Shown here in pieces: positions 17,439-26,262 of a stretch of DNA of 64,000 bases. Both the position numbers and the translations under genes were made by a program. The stretch is from Brytella acorum (GTDB lineage Bacteria; Pseudomonadota; Alphaproteobacteria; Acetobacterales; Acetobacteraceae), in the NCBI RefSeq assembly GCF_029309905.1, contig NZ_JARBJP010000002.1:186001-250000 (forward strand). Direction: 5' to 3'. The notes under the pieces are model-generated. The model was not told the origin of the DNA. It worked only from the letters and a program-made list of their open reading frames with translations, and did no database searches. Position 1 is the stretch's first letter. Each line of letters starts with the position of its first letter.

Positions 17439-17468
17439 AAAGCCGCCTTCCGAAAGGGAGGCGGCTTT
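17439..17468 (-). terminator. Rho-independent terminator for rpsU, probably bidirectional
   Basis: A 13-bp stem (one wobble pair) closes a GAAA tetraloop. On the minus strand the hairpin is followed by TTTTTCG, so it best serves rpsU, ending 47 bases before it. The S9 peptidase gene ends 9 bases before it on the plus strand. Confidence 0.8.
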
Positions 17469-17514
17469 CAGCTCAGAACTCTAGCCTGTGAGGGCCGGTT
17501 CAAAGGACTTCTAA

Positions 17515-17718
17515 TTAGAAGCCCTCGCGCTCGAGACGCTTGCGCTCCATCTTGCGGGCGCGACGCACAGCTTCGGCCGCTTCACGAGCGCGACGCTCGG
17601 AGGGCTTCTCGAAGTGACGGCGCAGCTTCATCTCGCGAAAGACGCCTTCGCGCTGCATTTTCTTCTTCAGCGCTTTGAGCGCCTGATCGACATTGTTGTC
17701 ACGAACCAGAACCTGCAC
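17515..17718 (-). CDS. rpsU: 30S ribosomal protein S21
   Basis: Small basic protein of the 30S subunit that helps 16S rRNA pair with mRNA during initiation. The 67-residue product reads (M)[19 protein letters not shown] and ends with an Arg/Lys-rich tail ([16 protein letters not shown]), as in alphaproteobacterial S21. The open frame extends to 17799, but the family N-terminus lies at the GTG at 17718, which has AGGAG 11 bases upstream; I therefore use that start. It is convergent with the peptidase gene and divergent from def. Confidence 0.93.
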   Translation of the reverse strand: MQVLVRDNNVDQALKALKKKMQREGVFREMKLRRHFEKPSERRAREAAEAVRRARKMERKRLEREGF

Positions 17719-17931
17719 GGGTCTGTCATCTCCTGTCTGGCCGGCAAGGGCCTTGGCTTTGTGATCTCGATATTCGGCGCGGCGGAAGAACCCGACCACC
17801 CGATGGGGTCGCTGCCCTTAGCACAGGATAAAAGGGGACACAAATGATTTGCCGTCCCGGTGGCTGCCTTTTCCCGGCGTTCTGTGCCATTCAGGAGGGA
17901 GAATGGTTGACCGTGAAAGGGGCGCCTGATC

Positions 17932-18459
17932 GTGGCATTGCTCAAGATCGCACATATGGGTCATCCGGTGCTGCTTCAGCCGGCCGGGCCTGTCGCGGAC
18001 GTGGACGCACCGGAAATCCGCGCGCTGATCGCGGACATGATCGAAACCATGCTTGACGCTTCCGGTGCGGGGCTGGCAGCTCCGCAAATTTACCGTTCTC
18101 TGCGGACATTTGTTTATCATGTACCCGCTTCGCGGGCTGGCGACGGCGAGGAAGCCCTGTCGCCCCGTGCCCTGATCAATCCGGAGATATCTCCGATCGG
18201 GCAGGAGACCATGGCTTGCGTGGAGGGATGTCTGTCCCTTCCCGGTCTGCGCGGGACCGTCCCCCGCCATGCGCAGGTGCGTTTCGGGGGATGGAACGAG
18301 AAAGGCGAGCGTGTCGATGGAGAAGCCCATGGTTTTCACGCAAACGTGCTTCAGCACGAATACGACCATCTCGATGGGATTCTCTATCCGATGCGGATGA
18401 ACGACTTCACGACGTTCGGCTATGCCGAGGAATTTTCCCGGGTCGCAGCGCACTCATGA
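17932..18459 (+). CDS. def: Peptide deformylase
   Basis: Metalloenzyme that removes the N-formyl group from nascent proteins. The 175 residues contain all three signature motifs: GAGLAAPQ at 45-52, EGCLS at 98-102 (metal-ligand Cys) and HEYDH at 142-146 (two His ligands and the catalytic Glu). The start codon is GTG at 17932. It is not followed by fmt, the usual partner, but by a MarR regulator whose ATG overlaps this stop. That suggests this copy belongs to the regulatory cluster; another def copy may exist elsewhere. Confidence 0.92.
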   Translation: MALLKIAHMGHPVLLQPAGPVADVDAPEIRALIADMIETMLDASGAGLAAPQIYRSLRTFVYHVPASRAGDGEEALSPRALINPEISPIGQETMACVEGCLSLPGLRGTVPRHAQVRFGGWNEKGERVDGEAHGFHANVLQHEYDHLDGILYPMRMNDFTTFGYAEEFSRVAAHS

Positions 18460-18944
18460 CGGCGGGTATGGGGCAGCGCGCGGGGGGAGCCTCCGGTAGC
18501 GCCCATCTGTTTTTGCGCGAAGAAGAAATGCGCCTTGGTTATGAGGCTATGCTGCGCGCGGGGCGCGAACTCGCACAGATCTGCGGAGATTGCCTGCAGC
18601 AGGAGAAAATTGGACCAGCCCATCAGCGTGTCCTTTTTTTGATTGCGACGCATCCTGGCATTACGATGTCCGGTCTTCTGACAGTGCTCGCCATCACAAA
18701 GCAGAGCCTCAACCGCGTTCTTCAGGAACTCGTGGAACGTGGCTTCGTGGAACGGCGAACCAGGGCCGCGGATCTGCGCCTCAAGCTCCTGCACCTGACG
18801 GAAACAGGAACTGCTCTTGAAGCGCGCTTGTTCGATCTCCAGCGTGAGCGCATGACGAGAGCTTATCGCGAAGCGGGCGGGCAGGCTGTCGACGGGTTTC
18901 GCCGTGTGCTGGCGCTGCTTGCAATGGGGCCAGAAAGAATTTGA
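18456..18944 (+). CDS. MarR-family regulator (PetP-like)
   Basis: A 162-residue winged-helix regulator. The wHTH region (about 50-115) reads QRVLFLIATHPGITMSGLLTVLAITKQSLNRVLQELVERGFVERRT, with helical dimerisation ends. The ATG at 18456 overlaps the def stop (ATGA), and its own stop overlaps the TTG start of the response regulator (TTGA), so the genes are translationally coupled. A MarR protein directly before an OmpR-type regulator matches the petP-petR pair of Rhodobacter capsulatus, where PetR affects cytochrome bc1 expression. Orthology here is inferred from order and family only. Confidence 0.85.
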   Translation: MTAGMGQRAGGASGSAHLFLREEEMRLGYEAMLRAGRELAQICGDCLQQEKIGPAHQRVLFLIATHPGITMSGLLTVLAITKQSLNRVLQELVERGFVERRTRAADLRLKLLHLTETGTALEARLFDLQRERMTRAYREAGGQAVDGFRRVLALLAMGPERI

Positions 18945-19633
18945 GCGATCAGCATATCCTTGTCGTTGACGACGACAAACGCCTCCTGCGCCTCCTTCAA
19001 CGTTATCTCGCCGAGCAGGGATACCGCGTGAGCACCGCAGAGGATGCGGCTCAGGCGCGGCGTGTGATGGCGGTCATGGAGCCGGACGCTCTCGTTCTCG
19101 ATGTCACGATGCCTGGGGAAAACGGGCTTCAGTTCACCCACGCGCTTCGCAAGGAAGGACACATGCTGCCGATTCTTCTGCTGACGGCGCGTGGCGAACC
19201 GGCGGATCGGGTAGAGGGTCTGGAAACAGGCGCCGACGATTATCTCGGAAAGCCATTCGAACCCCGGGAATTGCTTTTGCGGCTCAGGGCTCATCTCCGC
19301 CATAGCGCACCCACGGCATCCGTCGGAGCGCCCCGCCTCATCCGACTGGGAAAGCTTGAATTCGATACGGCACGTGGTCTGCTGAGCGGCCCTGAAGGCG
19401 TCGTGCACCTGACAGGAGGCGAGGCGGCGCTCCTGGGTGCGCTGACGCGCCGCCCCGGGGACGTCATGTCGCGCGAAGAGATCGCCGAGGCGCTCGAACT
19501 GGATGAAATCGGTGAACGCGCCGTTGATGTCCAGGTCACGCGTCTGCGGCGGCGGATCGAAGTCGACTCTCGGGAGCCGCGCTTTCTGCAGACGGTGAGG
19601 GGCAAGGGATATGTTCTGAAGCCCGGCGGTTGA
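18941..19633 (+). CDS. OmpR-family two-component response regulator (PetR-like)
   Basis: A 230-residue response regulator. The receiver domain (about 4-120) has the acidic pocket VVDDDK, phosphoacceptor Asp54 in LVLDVTMPGENG, a conserved Thr in LLLTARGE and Lys in LGKPFEPRELL. The C-terminal winged helix (about 140-228) ends with VTRLRRRIEVDSREPRFLQTVRGKGYVL, typical of OmpR/PhoB regulators. The start codon is TTG at 18941, overlapping the MarR stop. The cognate histidine kinase follows after four bases. Confidence 0.92.
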   Translation: MSDQHILVVDDDKRLLRLLQRYLAEQGYRVSTAEDAAQARRVMAVMEPDALVLDVTMPGENGLQFTHALRKEGHMLPILLLTARGEPADRVEGLETGADDYLGKPFEPRELLLRLRAHLRHSAPTASVGAPRLIRLGKLEFDTARGLLSGPEGVVHLTGGEAALLGALTRRPGDVMSREEIAEALELDEIGERAVDVQVTRLRRRIEVDSREPRFLQTVRGKGYVLKPGG

Positions 19634-19637
19634 CGGG

Positions 19638-21002
19638 ATGGTCGGACGAAATACCCGGGAATGGGGGCGTCACAGCGAACGCATGGCGCGTCGAATGCTG
19701 CCGCGTTCCTATTTTGGACGGTCGATTCTCATCGTCATCATTCCGCTCCTGGTGGCGCAGGGCGTCGCCCTCGGGTTGTTTTATGGCAACTACGTCCCCA
19801 CCGTATCACGACGCCTCTCGGATAGCGTCGTCGGCGAGATGGCTCTGGCTCTTGATCGGGTGGACCAGCATCCCGAGGAAGCGGAGATGATTTTCGCGCA
19901 GGTGAAGGCGCGAACTCAGATTGATATGATCGTTCTGCCAGGGGCCGCGACGCTGGATCTTCAGTCTTCGGAGAACGTGCTCGGGCCGATGGACGAGGCC
20001 CTCGCGCGGGCGATCCGGCAGGTCTTCGACCGCCCGTTCCGGATTGACTGGAATGCCGATCGGCAGAGTGTGCGCGTTCAGATCGGGCGCGACGGCAATC
20101 GCGTCGATGTCGTCGTGCCGCGCAAAAGACTCGATGTCGGGCCGATCTGGCTCTTCGTCGTGTGGGTCGTAGGCAGTTCTCTGCTTCTATTGTTGCTGGC
20201 GGGGCTGTTCGTGCGGAATCAGGTTCAGGCCATCCGGCGACTGGCGCGCGCCGCCGAAGCCTTTGGCGTCGGGCGGGATCTGGGTCCGATCGAACCGCAG
20301 GGCGCTCAGGAGATTCGGAAGGCCGCCGTGGCGTTCAACCGGATGCAGGCTCGTGTGAATCGTTTCGTCGCACAGCGTACGGCGGTCCTCGCCGGTGTCT
20401 CGCATGATCTTCGGACGCCTCTGACCCGGCTGCGGCTGACGCTCGCGATGCTTCCCATGAAGGGACTGATCGAAGCGGCGTCCTTGCGACCGGATGTAGA
20501 AGATATGGTCGCCGACATCGAGGAGATGGAGCGACTTATTGGAAGCTACCTGTCATTCGCGCGAGGTGAAGGCGCTGAAACGCCGATCCTGACGGATCTG
20601 CGCACGCTCATCGACGATGTCGCGCAGTCGGTGACACGGGCCGGCGGCATCGTCATGGTGCTCCCGGAGCCGGGAATGTGTGAGGCCACGATCCGCCCGG
20701 ACGCGGTGCGACGCGTTCTGATCAATGTGGCGGACAACGCGCGACGTCATGGGGGGCGAATTTCGTTCGGCTTGAGGACGGAAGGACGACAGGTCGTCGT
20801 TATCGTCGATGATGACGGACCTGGTATTCCCGAAGCGCGGCGCAAGCAGGTCTTTCGCGCTTATGACACCGAAGGGCCTTCAGGAGGCAATGGGCTCGGC
20901 CTCACGATCGCCCGTGACATCGTGCATGCTCACGGCGGCACGATTCGCCTGGGAGAAAGTCCTATGGGCGGTTTGAGAGTGTGGATGACGCTGCCGAAAT
21001 AA
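19638..21002 (+). CDS. EnvZ-type sensor histidine kinase
   Basis: A 454-residue membrane kinase paired with the response regulator just upstream. Transmembrane helices at about 28-50 and 170-193 flank a periplasmic sensor loop of about 120 residues. HAMP follows at about 194-245, the dimerisation/phosphoacceptor domain with His256 in VSHDLRTPLTRLRL, and a HATPase domain with NVADNARRHGG (N box), DDDGPGIP (G1) and GGNGLGLTIARDIVHAHGG (G2). All catalytic motifs are intact. The signal is unknown. An in-frame ATG at 19683 would also retain the first helix. Confidence 0.92.
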   Translation: MVGRNTREWGRHSERMARRMLPRSYFGRSILIVIIPLLVAQGVALGLFYGNYVPTVSRRLSDSVVGEMALALDRVDQHPEEAEMIFAQVKARTQIDMIVLPGAATLDLQSSENVLGPMDEALARAIRQVFDRPFRIDWNADRQSVRVQIGRDGNRVDVVVPRKRLDVGPIWLFVVWVVGSSLLLLLLAGLFVRNQVQAIRRLARAAEAFGVGRDLGPIEPQGAQEIRKAAVAFNRMQARVNRFVAQRTAVLAGVSHDLRTPLTRLRLTLAMLPMKGLIEAASLRPDVEDMVADIEEMERLIGSYLSFARGEGAETPILTDLRTLIDDVAQSVTRAGGIVMVLPEPGMCEATIRPDAVRRVLINVADNARRHGGRISFGLRTEGRQVVVIVDDDGPGIPEARRKQVFRAYDTEGPSGGNGLGLTIARDIVHAHGGTIRLGESPMGGLRVWMTLPK

Positions 21003-21014
21003 GAACCAGGATCA

Positions 21015-21048
21015 GGATCAGGCGCAAGGGGCCTCACGCCTGATCCTG
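21015..21048. terminator. Strong hairpin between convergent genes, putative terminator
   Basis: Perfect 11-bp arms (AGGATCAGGCG and its complement) enclose a 12-base loop, 13 bases after the kinase stop and 18 bases before the stop of the convergent bamE-like gene. There is no T-run, so termination efficiency is uncertain. Confidence 0.55.
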
Positions 21049-21065
21049 CGCTCAGACGGACCCGA

Positions 21066-21650
21066 TCAGGGCAGGGAGTTGCCCTGACCGCCATTCCCTG
21101 TCCCGATGCTGCTGCCAAGTGGTCCCTGGCTGCCGCCGAAGGAGCTCATGTTGCTCATCGGGTTGTATCGACCGACATTGCCCAGCAGTTCCTGCAGGAT
21201 GTTGTTATGGCTGCCCGGCGTCGGCGTCTTGTCGCCTACCATGCCGACATACATCGCATCTTTCTTGTGCAGCGTGTCGAGCGAGCGCAGAACGCCGCCA
21301 TTATCAAAGGCCAGCACGACGACCTGCTGCTTGTCGACATGGGGGAAGGACAGGGGGGTGGGCGACGTCACCATCGTAACGTAGATCCACACGTTGTCGT
21401 TGAATGTTGCATGTGAGGTCGGTGAACCCAGCGCGTCCAGCACATCGGCGCGGGTGCTGGTGCCCGGTTTCAGCGCGGCGTAATCGTCTTTCTCAATGAG
21501 CGAGCCACGCGTCTGGGGGATCGGCCTGAAGACCGCGCATCCGCCGAGGGCAAGTGGCATGAGAGCCAGTATTACGCCGATGCGGAGGGCACGCGCACGA
21601 AGCGGGGTGCTGTGCCGGGCTTCGGTCGAGGGAGGCAGTGCGCTATGCAT
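21066..21650 (-). CDS. bamE: BamE-type (SmpA/OmlA) outer-membrane lipoprotein
   Basis: A probable accessory lipoprotein of the beta-barrel assembly machinery in the outer membrane. The 194-residue precursor has a long basic N-region, a hydrophobic segment (ALRIGVILALMPLALGGC) and a lipobox LGGC, so acylation is expected at the Cys of GCAVF. The SmpA/OmlA domain follows, with the hallmark LKPGTSTRADVLDALGSPT and IYVTMV. The C-terminus is a Gly/Ser/Asn-rich low-complexity tail (about 160-194). It is divergent from yceD. Placement beside yceD-rpmF-plsX-fabH-ihfA is common in alphaproteobacteria. Confidence 0.85.
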   Translation of the reverse strand: MHSALPPSTEARHSTPLRARALRIGVILALMPLALGGCAVFRPIPQTRGSLIEKDDYAALKPGTSTRADVLDALGSPTSHATFNDNVWIYVTMVTSPTPLSFPHVDKQQVVVLAFDNGGVLRSLDTLHKKDAMYVGMVGDKTPTPGSHNNILQELLGNVGRYNPMSNMSSFGGSQGPLGSSIGTGNGGQGNSLP

Positions 21651-21906
21651 CGCGGCGTTCGTATCCTGGTCCTGAATCGCAATTTAGGCCGTATCGTTGC
21701 CCGGATCGGGTATCAACAGAGAACGATCCATAAAGTCACGCCTATATTGCGGCATCCGTCAGGGACGGTAAACGTCTAAAATGATGGCGTGAACACGGAT
21801 GGATGTTTTGATGGCCTTCGGATGCGGTCATCAGCGTTTCCGGGCGGCCGGCAAGCCATGCGACCGGGTGCCGGAGCGCGCAGAAACAAAGAAGGATGGA
21901 CGAGCA

Positions 21907-22446
21907 ATGTCACCCCAGATCGAATTTTCCCGCCGTCTGCCGTTGCATCGTCTTGGCCGCGACGTCCTGACAGAGACGGTGGAGGCCAATGCGCAGGAAT
22001 GTGACGCTCTCGCCAGACGGATGAGTCTGCTGGCGGTCGCGAATTTTCGCTGTCGGTGGCGTCTGACACCGGAAGATAAGGGGCGCGTGCTTGCCGAAGG
22101 ATGGCTGTCAGCCGAGGTGACGCAGACCTGCGTTGTGACGGCGGAGCCGTTCGACGATCTGATTGTCGAGGAATTCGCCCTGCGCTTCGTGCCGCGTGCC
22201 CAGTTCGTGGAAGATGACGCTCTTGACCTCGAGGCGATCGACGAACTTCCATACGACGGCAATGCTCTTGATCTGGGCGAAGCCGCTGCCGAGCAACTCG
22301 CGCTGGCGCTTCCGCCGTTTCCCCGCCGCGCCGGTGCGGCGCTCGAACAGGGTGTTGATGTCGTCCCTTCGGAGATCGAGGAAGAGGAAAAAACACGGCC
22401 GAATCCTTTTGCGGCCCTCGCGGGACGGAAAGGAAACGGGACGTAA
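21907..22446 (+). CDS. DUF177 (YceD-like) protein
   Basis: A 179-residue cytoplasmic protein of the DUF177/YceD family, conserved immediately upstream of rpmF in many bacteria and linked to 23S rRNA accumulation in some. It contains the family pattern WRLTPEDKGRVLAEGWLSAEVTQTCVVTAEPF and the acidic stretch LDLEAIDELPYDGNALDLGEAAAEQLALALPPFPRR. The ATG at 21907 has AAGGA upstream and gives the normal N-terminus; the frame is open further 5'. Its C-terminus (NPFAALAGRKG) is also family-typical. Confidence 0.88.
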   Translation: MSPQIEFSRRLPLHRLGRDVLTETVEANAQECDALARRMSLLAVANFRCRWRLTPEDKGRVLAEGWLSAEVTQTCVVTAEPFDDLIVEEFALRFVPRAQFVEDDALDLEAIDELPYDGNALDLGEAAAEQLALALPPFPRRAGAALEQGVDVVPSEIEEEEKTRPNPFAALAGRKGNGT

Positions 22447-22583
22447 AGTCGACGTCACGCTTGCGACACGCGGCGGCGTCTGCTAGAGGCCGCCGCCTGA
22501 TCTGATGCTATCATGCTTTCCGGACGCTTCCGATGTCTCGGAGAAGGCGTCGGGATGTTCTTAACGCGAAAGAGGCTCCACAA

Positions 22584-22787
22584 ATGGCCGTCCCCAAGAG
22601 AAAAACCACCCCGTCCCGCCGTGGCATGCGTCGCAGCCACCATGCCCTGACCGTTCAGGCTCACGCCGAGTGCGGCAACTGCGGCGAGCTGAAGCGTCCC
22701 CACCACGTCTGCGGTCACTGCGGTCACTACGATGGTCGTGAAGTTGTTGCAGCCGGCAAGGCACTGAAGACGGCCGTCCGCGTCTGA
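22584..22787 (+). CDS. rpmF: 50S ribosomal protein L32
   Basis: Small 50S protein of 67 residues. The start [22 protein letters not shown] and the zinc-ribbon cysteines (C-x2-C in [22 protein letters not shown]) are diagnostic. The ATG at 22584 gives the canonical N-terminus; the extra upstream frame from 22533 is not part of the protein. It lies in the classical yceD-rpmF-plsX order. Confidence 0.97.
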   Translation: MAVPKRKTTPSRRGMRRSHHALTVQAHAECGNCGELKRPHHVCGHCGHYDGREVVAAGKALKTAVRV

Positions 22788-22866
22788 AGATGTGCCCAGG
22801 CCGGGTGACCGGCGGCGCGCTCGATGCCGCCGCCCTCCTCGTGCATGAACTGTTTTGGGGCGGAGT

Positions 22867-23955
22867 ATGAGTGAAGCCAGCGTGGCGGCGGAAGCGTCCG
22901 CCCCGTTCTATCTTGCAGTTGACGCCATGGGCGGTGATAACGCACCAGAAGTCGTGCTGGCTGGTCTCGAACTGGCGGCAGACCGACATCCTGAGGCGCA
23001 TTACCTGCTTTTCGGTGATGAAGCTGTGCTTCGCTCGCTGATCTCACGCTATCCCAAAATCGAGCGCATCTGTTCCATACGGCATGCGCCAACCGCCATT
23101 TCCATGGAAATGAAGCCGACGGCCGCCCTGCGGCTGCGCGACTCGTCGCTTCGTATGGCGATCGACGCGGTGGCGAGCGGCGAGGCCGGAGGCGTTGTGT
23201 CCGCGGGGAATAGCGGGGCGCTGCTGGCACTCGCCAAGATCGTCATCAAGACGCTTCCCGGTGTATCCCGCCCCGCTCTGACCGCGGTCAATCCGTCGGC
23301 GCGTGGGGACGTGGTCATGCTGGACCTCGGAGCCAATATTTCCTGCGACAGCCGCAATCTGGTTGAGTTCGCCGTCATGGGCGAAGCCTTTGCCCAGGCG
23401 GTGCTCGGACTGCCCGCTCCGACGATCGGCCTGCTGAACGTGGGGGTCGAGGAGCAGAAGGGTGACGATCGTCTGCGCGTCGCTGCGGAGATGCTGCGCG
23501 AATCCCCGCTTGCCGGTCAGTTTCACGGTTTTGTCGAAGGGCATGACATTACGGCTGGAACGACGGATGTGGTCGTGACCGATGGCTTTACCGGCAATGT
23601 CGCGCTGAAAACGGGCGAGGGGGCCTTGAAGCTCGCGTCGTTCCTGTTGAGACGTGTGTTTCAGACCAATGTCCTGACCCGACTGGCCTATCTTCTGGTG
23701 CGACCGGGGCTTGAGCGTATGCGGGAGTGGATCGATCCCCGACGCTACAACGGCGCCGTTCTCGTGGGGCTGAATGGCATTGTTGTGAAGTCGCATGGGG
23801 GCGCGGACGCCGAAGGTTTCGCGGCGGCGATCGACGTTGCCATGGACGCCGTAAGTCATGGGATCAATGAAAAAATTCGCGTGCGCCTCAAGCAGATTGC
23901 CTCGTTGACTCCTGCGGTCGAAGAGGAAGAGAAGGTGGCGCTGGGTGCGGCCTGA
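22867..23955 (+). CDS. plsX: Phosphate acyltransferase PlsX
   Basis: Converts acyl-ACP to acyl-phosphate, the donor for PlsY in phospholipid synthesis, at the cytoplasmic face of the membrane. The 362 residues include the opening LAVDAMGGDNAPEVVLAG, SAGNSGALLALA, DLGANISCDSRNLVEFA and DGFTGNVALKTGEG, all characteristic of PlsX. The ATG at 22867 with GGAG upstream is preferred over the in-frame TTG at 22855. It is followed by fabH, linking phospholipid and fatty-acid initiation. Confidence 0.95.
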   Translation: MSEASVAAEASAPFYLAVDAMGGDNAPEVVLAGLELAADRHPEAHYLLFGDEAVLRSLISRYPKIERICSIRHAPTAISMEMKPTAALRLRDSSLRMAIDAVASGEAGGVVSAGNSGALLALAKIVIKTLPGVSRPALTAVNPSARGDVVMLDLGANISCDSRNLVEFAVMGEAFAQAVLGLPAPTIGLLNVGVEEQKGDDRLRVAAEMLRESPLAGQFHGFVEGHDITAGTTDVVVTDGFTGNVALKTGEGALKLASFLLRRVFQTNVLTRLAYLLVRPGLERMREWIDPRRYNGAVLVGLNGIVVKSHGGADAEGFAAAIDVAMDAVSHGINEKIRVRLKQIASLTPAVEEEEKVALGAA

Positions 23956-24043
23956 ACGCAGTGTTGACGCGGGTATCGCTTGACGCCGACACCGCGCTGC
24001 ACGTCTATGCGCTACAGTTCGAAAGCTGGTTGAGAGGGAAATA

Positions 24044-25006
24044 ATGTCCGTGCGTGCCTGTTTGACGGGAGTTGGCGGTTATCTGCCGAAGCGGGTCGTC
24101 ACGAACGAGGAACTCGCCAGTCGCATCGAGACCTCCGATGACTGGATCACCTCCCGCACGGGAATCCACCAGCGTCATATAGCCGACGAGACGGAAACGG
24201 CCGCCAGCATGGCTGCGTCCGCGGCACGCGAGGCTCTCGCTTATGCCGGCGCGGATGCTGCTGAAGTCGACGCGATCATCGTGGCCACAGCCACCCCCGA
24301 CGAGGCCTTTCCGTCGGTGGCTGTGCGCGTCCAGGCGGCGATCGGCGCGAACCGCGCCTTCGGATTCGATCTGAGCGCCGCCTGTTCGGGCTTCATTTAC
24401 GCTCTGGCCACGGCGAATGCGTTTATCCTGGCAGGCCAGGCACGGAAAATTCTGGTTATCGGAAGCGAGGTCTATTCCCGTATTCTGGACTGGACCGATC
24501 GCACGACCTGCGTTCTGTTCGGCGACGGTGCCGGGGCCGTGCTGCTTGAAGCCGAAGACCTGAAGGGAAGCGGGCGGGGCATTCTCTCCACGCATCTGCA
24601 TGCGGATGGTCGGCTCGGCGATATTCTCTATGTCACGGGGCCAGGCTCCAAAGCGGGAGCTGTCTTGAAGATGCAGGGACGGGATGTATTCCGTCACGCC
24701 GTTGCAAAACTTTCCGAGGCGGTGGATGAGGCTCTGGAGGCGCACCATCTGGTCGCGAGCGACATTCAGTGGCTGGTGCCCCACCAGGCCAATCTCCGCA
24801 TCATCGACGGTATGGCCCGAAAACTCTCATTGCCGGAAGGGCGGGTGGTCGTGACCGTCGATCGGCATGCCAACACGTCCGCCGCCTCCATTCCGCTCGC
24901 TTTGAACGAAGCAATGCGCGATGGCCGGATCTCCAAAGGCGATCTCGTTCTGATGGAAGGCCTGGGTGGCGGCCTGACATGGGGCTCCGCACTCGTCCGC
25001 ATATGA
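24044..25006 (+). CDS. fabH: 3-oxoacyl-ACP synthase III
   Basis: Starts fatty-acid synthesis by condensing acetyl-CoA with malonyl-ACP. The 320-residue enzyme has the active-site Cys114 in LSAACSGFIYAL, the catalytic His in VPHQANLRIIDG and the Asn in DRHANTSAASIPLAL, the standard Cys-His-Asn triad. Length and order (plsX-fabH-ihfA-merR) are typical for alphaproteobacteria. The upstream AGAGGGAAATA provides the ribosome site. Confidence 0.96.
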   Translation: MSVRACLTGVGGYLPKRVVTNEELASRIETSDDWITSRTGIHQRHIADETETAASMAASAAREALAYAGADAAEVDAIIVATATPDEAFPSVAVRVQAAIGANRAFGFDLSAACSGFIYALATANAFILAGQARKILVIGSEVYSRILDWTDRTTCVLFGDGAGAVLLEAEDLKGSGRGILSTHLHADGRLGDILYVTGPGSKAGAVLKMQGRDVFRHAVAKLSEAVDEALEAHHLVASDIQWLVPHQANLRIIDGMARKLSLPEGRVVVTVDRHANTSAASIPLALNEAMRDGRISKGDLVLMEGLGGGLTWGSALVRI

Positions 25007-25043
25007 CAAGATGCGATCATCCTTACGTTGTCGCTTGATTCAT

Positions 25044-25071
25044 TTGACCCTTCTGTCGGCCATGATACGAT
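25044..25071 (+). promoter_or_regulatory. Candidate sigma-70 promoter immediately before ihfA
   Basis: TTGACC and TACGAT lie 16 bases apart, five and four matches to the consensus hexamers. The -10 box ends six bases before the ihfA ATG, which predicts transcription starting at or next to the start codon. This is a visual match only. Confidence 0.4.
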
Positions 25072-25077
25072 GACGTC

Positions 25078-25401
25078 ATGACCACCGTGACGCGCGCGAC
25101 TCTTTCGGAACACATATATTCTCAGGTCGGGCTCTCCCGGCATGAGTCGGCGGAACTTTTGGAAAGCGTGCTCGAGCGCATCGCCGTGACGCTTGAGCGC
25201 GGCGAGACGGTCAAGCTGAGCGGCTTCGGAACGTTTTCCGTTCGCCAGAAGGGTCGCCGTATGGGACGCAATCCGAAGACCGGAATTGAAGTGCCTATTC
25301 TGCCCCGAACGGTCTTGATTTTCAGGCCCAGTCAGATTCTCAAGGCGCAGGTGAATGGCGAGGCTTTGGACCTTGAAGCCATGGGCGATAGCGAGGATTG
25401 A
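25078..25401 (+). CDS. ihfA: Integration host factor subunit alpha
   Basis: Alpha subunit of the DNA-bending IHF heterodimer; the beta subunit gene is at 7720. The 107-residue protein begins [34 protein letters not shown] and has the beta-arm [31 protein letters not shown], whose Arg-Asn-Pro inserts into the minor groove. No Shine-Dalgarno sequence is evident before the ATG. Its stop overlaps the start of the MerR gene, an arrangement widespread in alphaproteobacteria. Confidence 0.94.
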   Translation: MTTVTRATLSEHIYSQVGLSRHESAELLESVLERIAVTLERGETVKLSGFGTFSVRQKGRRMGRNPKTGIEVPILPRTVLIFRPSQILKAQVNGEALDLEAMGDSED

Positions 25402-26141
25402 TGACAGGCGCGGACGATATGCTCGGTCACGACTTTCCCGAGGATGGTTTCTCCGGCGAAGAGGCTCCCGGAAATGATACCCCGGGCGGAGAACGCCTCA
25501 AGAAAGCGCCTCACGCTTATCGGACGATCAGCGAGGTCGCGGACGATCTGCACGTGCCGCAGCATGTCCTGCGTTTCTGGGAAACGCGTTTCCCAGAGGT
25601 CAAGCCGCTGAAGCGAGCGGGTGGCCGTCGGTATTATCGCCCTGAAGACATCGATATCCTGCGCCGAATCGCAGACCTGCTCTACGTGCAAGGCTACACC
25701 ATCAAGGGTGTTCAGCGCGTATTGCGTGAGGGCGAATCGGTCAGTGAAGCCGCGGGTGAGAACATATCTTCTGCCGAAAGCGTCGAAATGGCGCACGCCG
25801 TGCCGTTTGAGGGCGGCATGAATGATGGCGTGTCGGAAGAGCCAGAGCCGGTCGCGGTGCTGGAAGTCAGCGAAATCGCGATCGTGACACCGTCTTTCGC
25901 GGCGACCGAGACGGCGTCCCTGACGTCCGCTTCTTCCGAAATGGCGCGTCTCGAAGATGGGCGTGTCGCGGCTGAAGAGGCCGAGCGTGCGTTCAATCTG
26001 GCTTTGGCCGAAAAGAACCGCGAAGTCGAGGTCATGCGCCAGGCCATGGAAGCGCTCCGGCAGGAGCGGAACCATCTGCGCGGCGAGTTGCGCGGGATTT
26101 TGCAGGAGCTGGACGGCATTCGTCGGCTCCTGCCGGTTTGA
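25401..26141 (+). CDS. MerR-family transcriptional regulator
   Basis: A 246-residue protein with an N-terminal MerR winged helix (about residues 35-105): YRTISEVADDLHVPQHVLRFWETRFPEVKPLKRAGGRRYYRPEDIDILRRIADLLYVQGYTIKGVQRVL. A long acidic low-complexity middle and a C-terminal coiled coil (about 195-240) follow. No metal- or ligand-binding cysteine set is seen. The ATG at 25401 overlaps the ihfA stop. This MerR gene downstream of ihfA is conserved in alphaproteobacteria; its targets are not established from this sequence. Confidence 0.88.
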   Translation: MTGADDMLGHDFPEDGFSGEEAPGNDTPGGERLKKAPHAYRTISEVADDLHVPQHVLRFWETRFPEVKPLKRAGGRRYYRPEDIDILRRIADLLYVQGYTIKGVQRVLREGESVSEAAGENISSAESVEMAHAVPFEGGMNDGVSEEPEPVAVLEVSEIAIVTPSFAATETASLTSASSEMARLEDGRVAAEEAERAFNLALAEKNREVEVMRQAMEALRQERNHLRGELRGILQELDGIRRLLPV

Positions 26142-26262
26142 CGATGTTCCCGCCAAAAATTCCTTGAAACCAGGCTGAAATTAAAAAACGTTCGAAAATG
26201 CCTGGGCCGATGACTTGCAGTGCCGGGAAGGCGCTGCTAAACGGCCTTCACCGCAGGACAGA

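Noticed and set aside
22470-22500. GC-rich hairpin after yceD as a terminator
   Set aside because: Short GCGGCGG/CCGCCGC stem with a long loop and no T-run; yceD and rpmF are usually cotranscribed.
26215-26256. TTGCAG and TAAACG 17 bases apart as the tRNA-Pro promoter
   Set aside because: Each hexamer has only about three consensus matches, so the call would rest on spacing alone.
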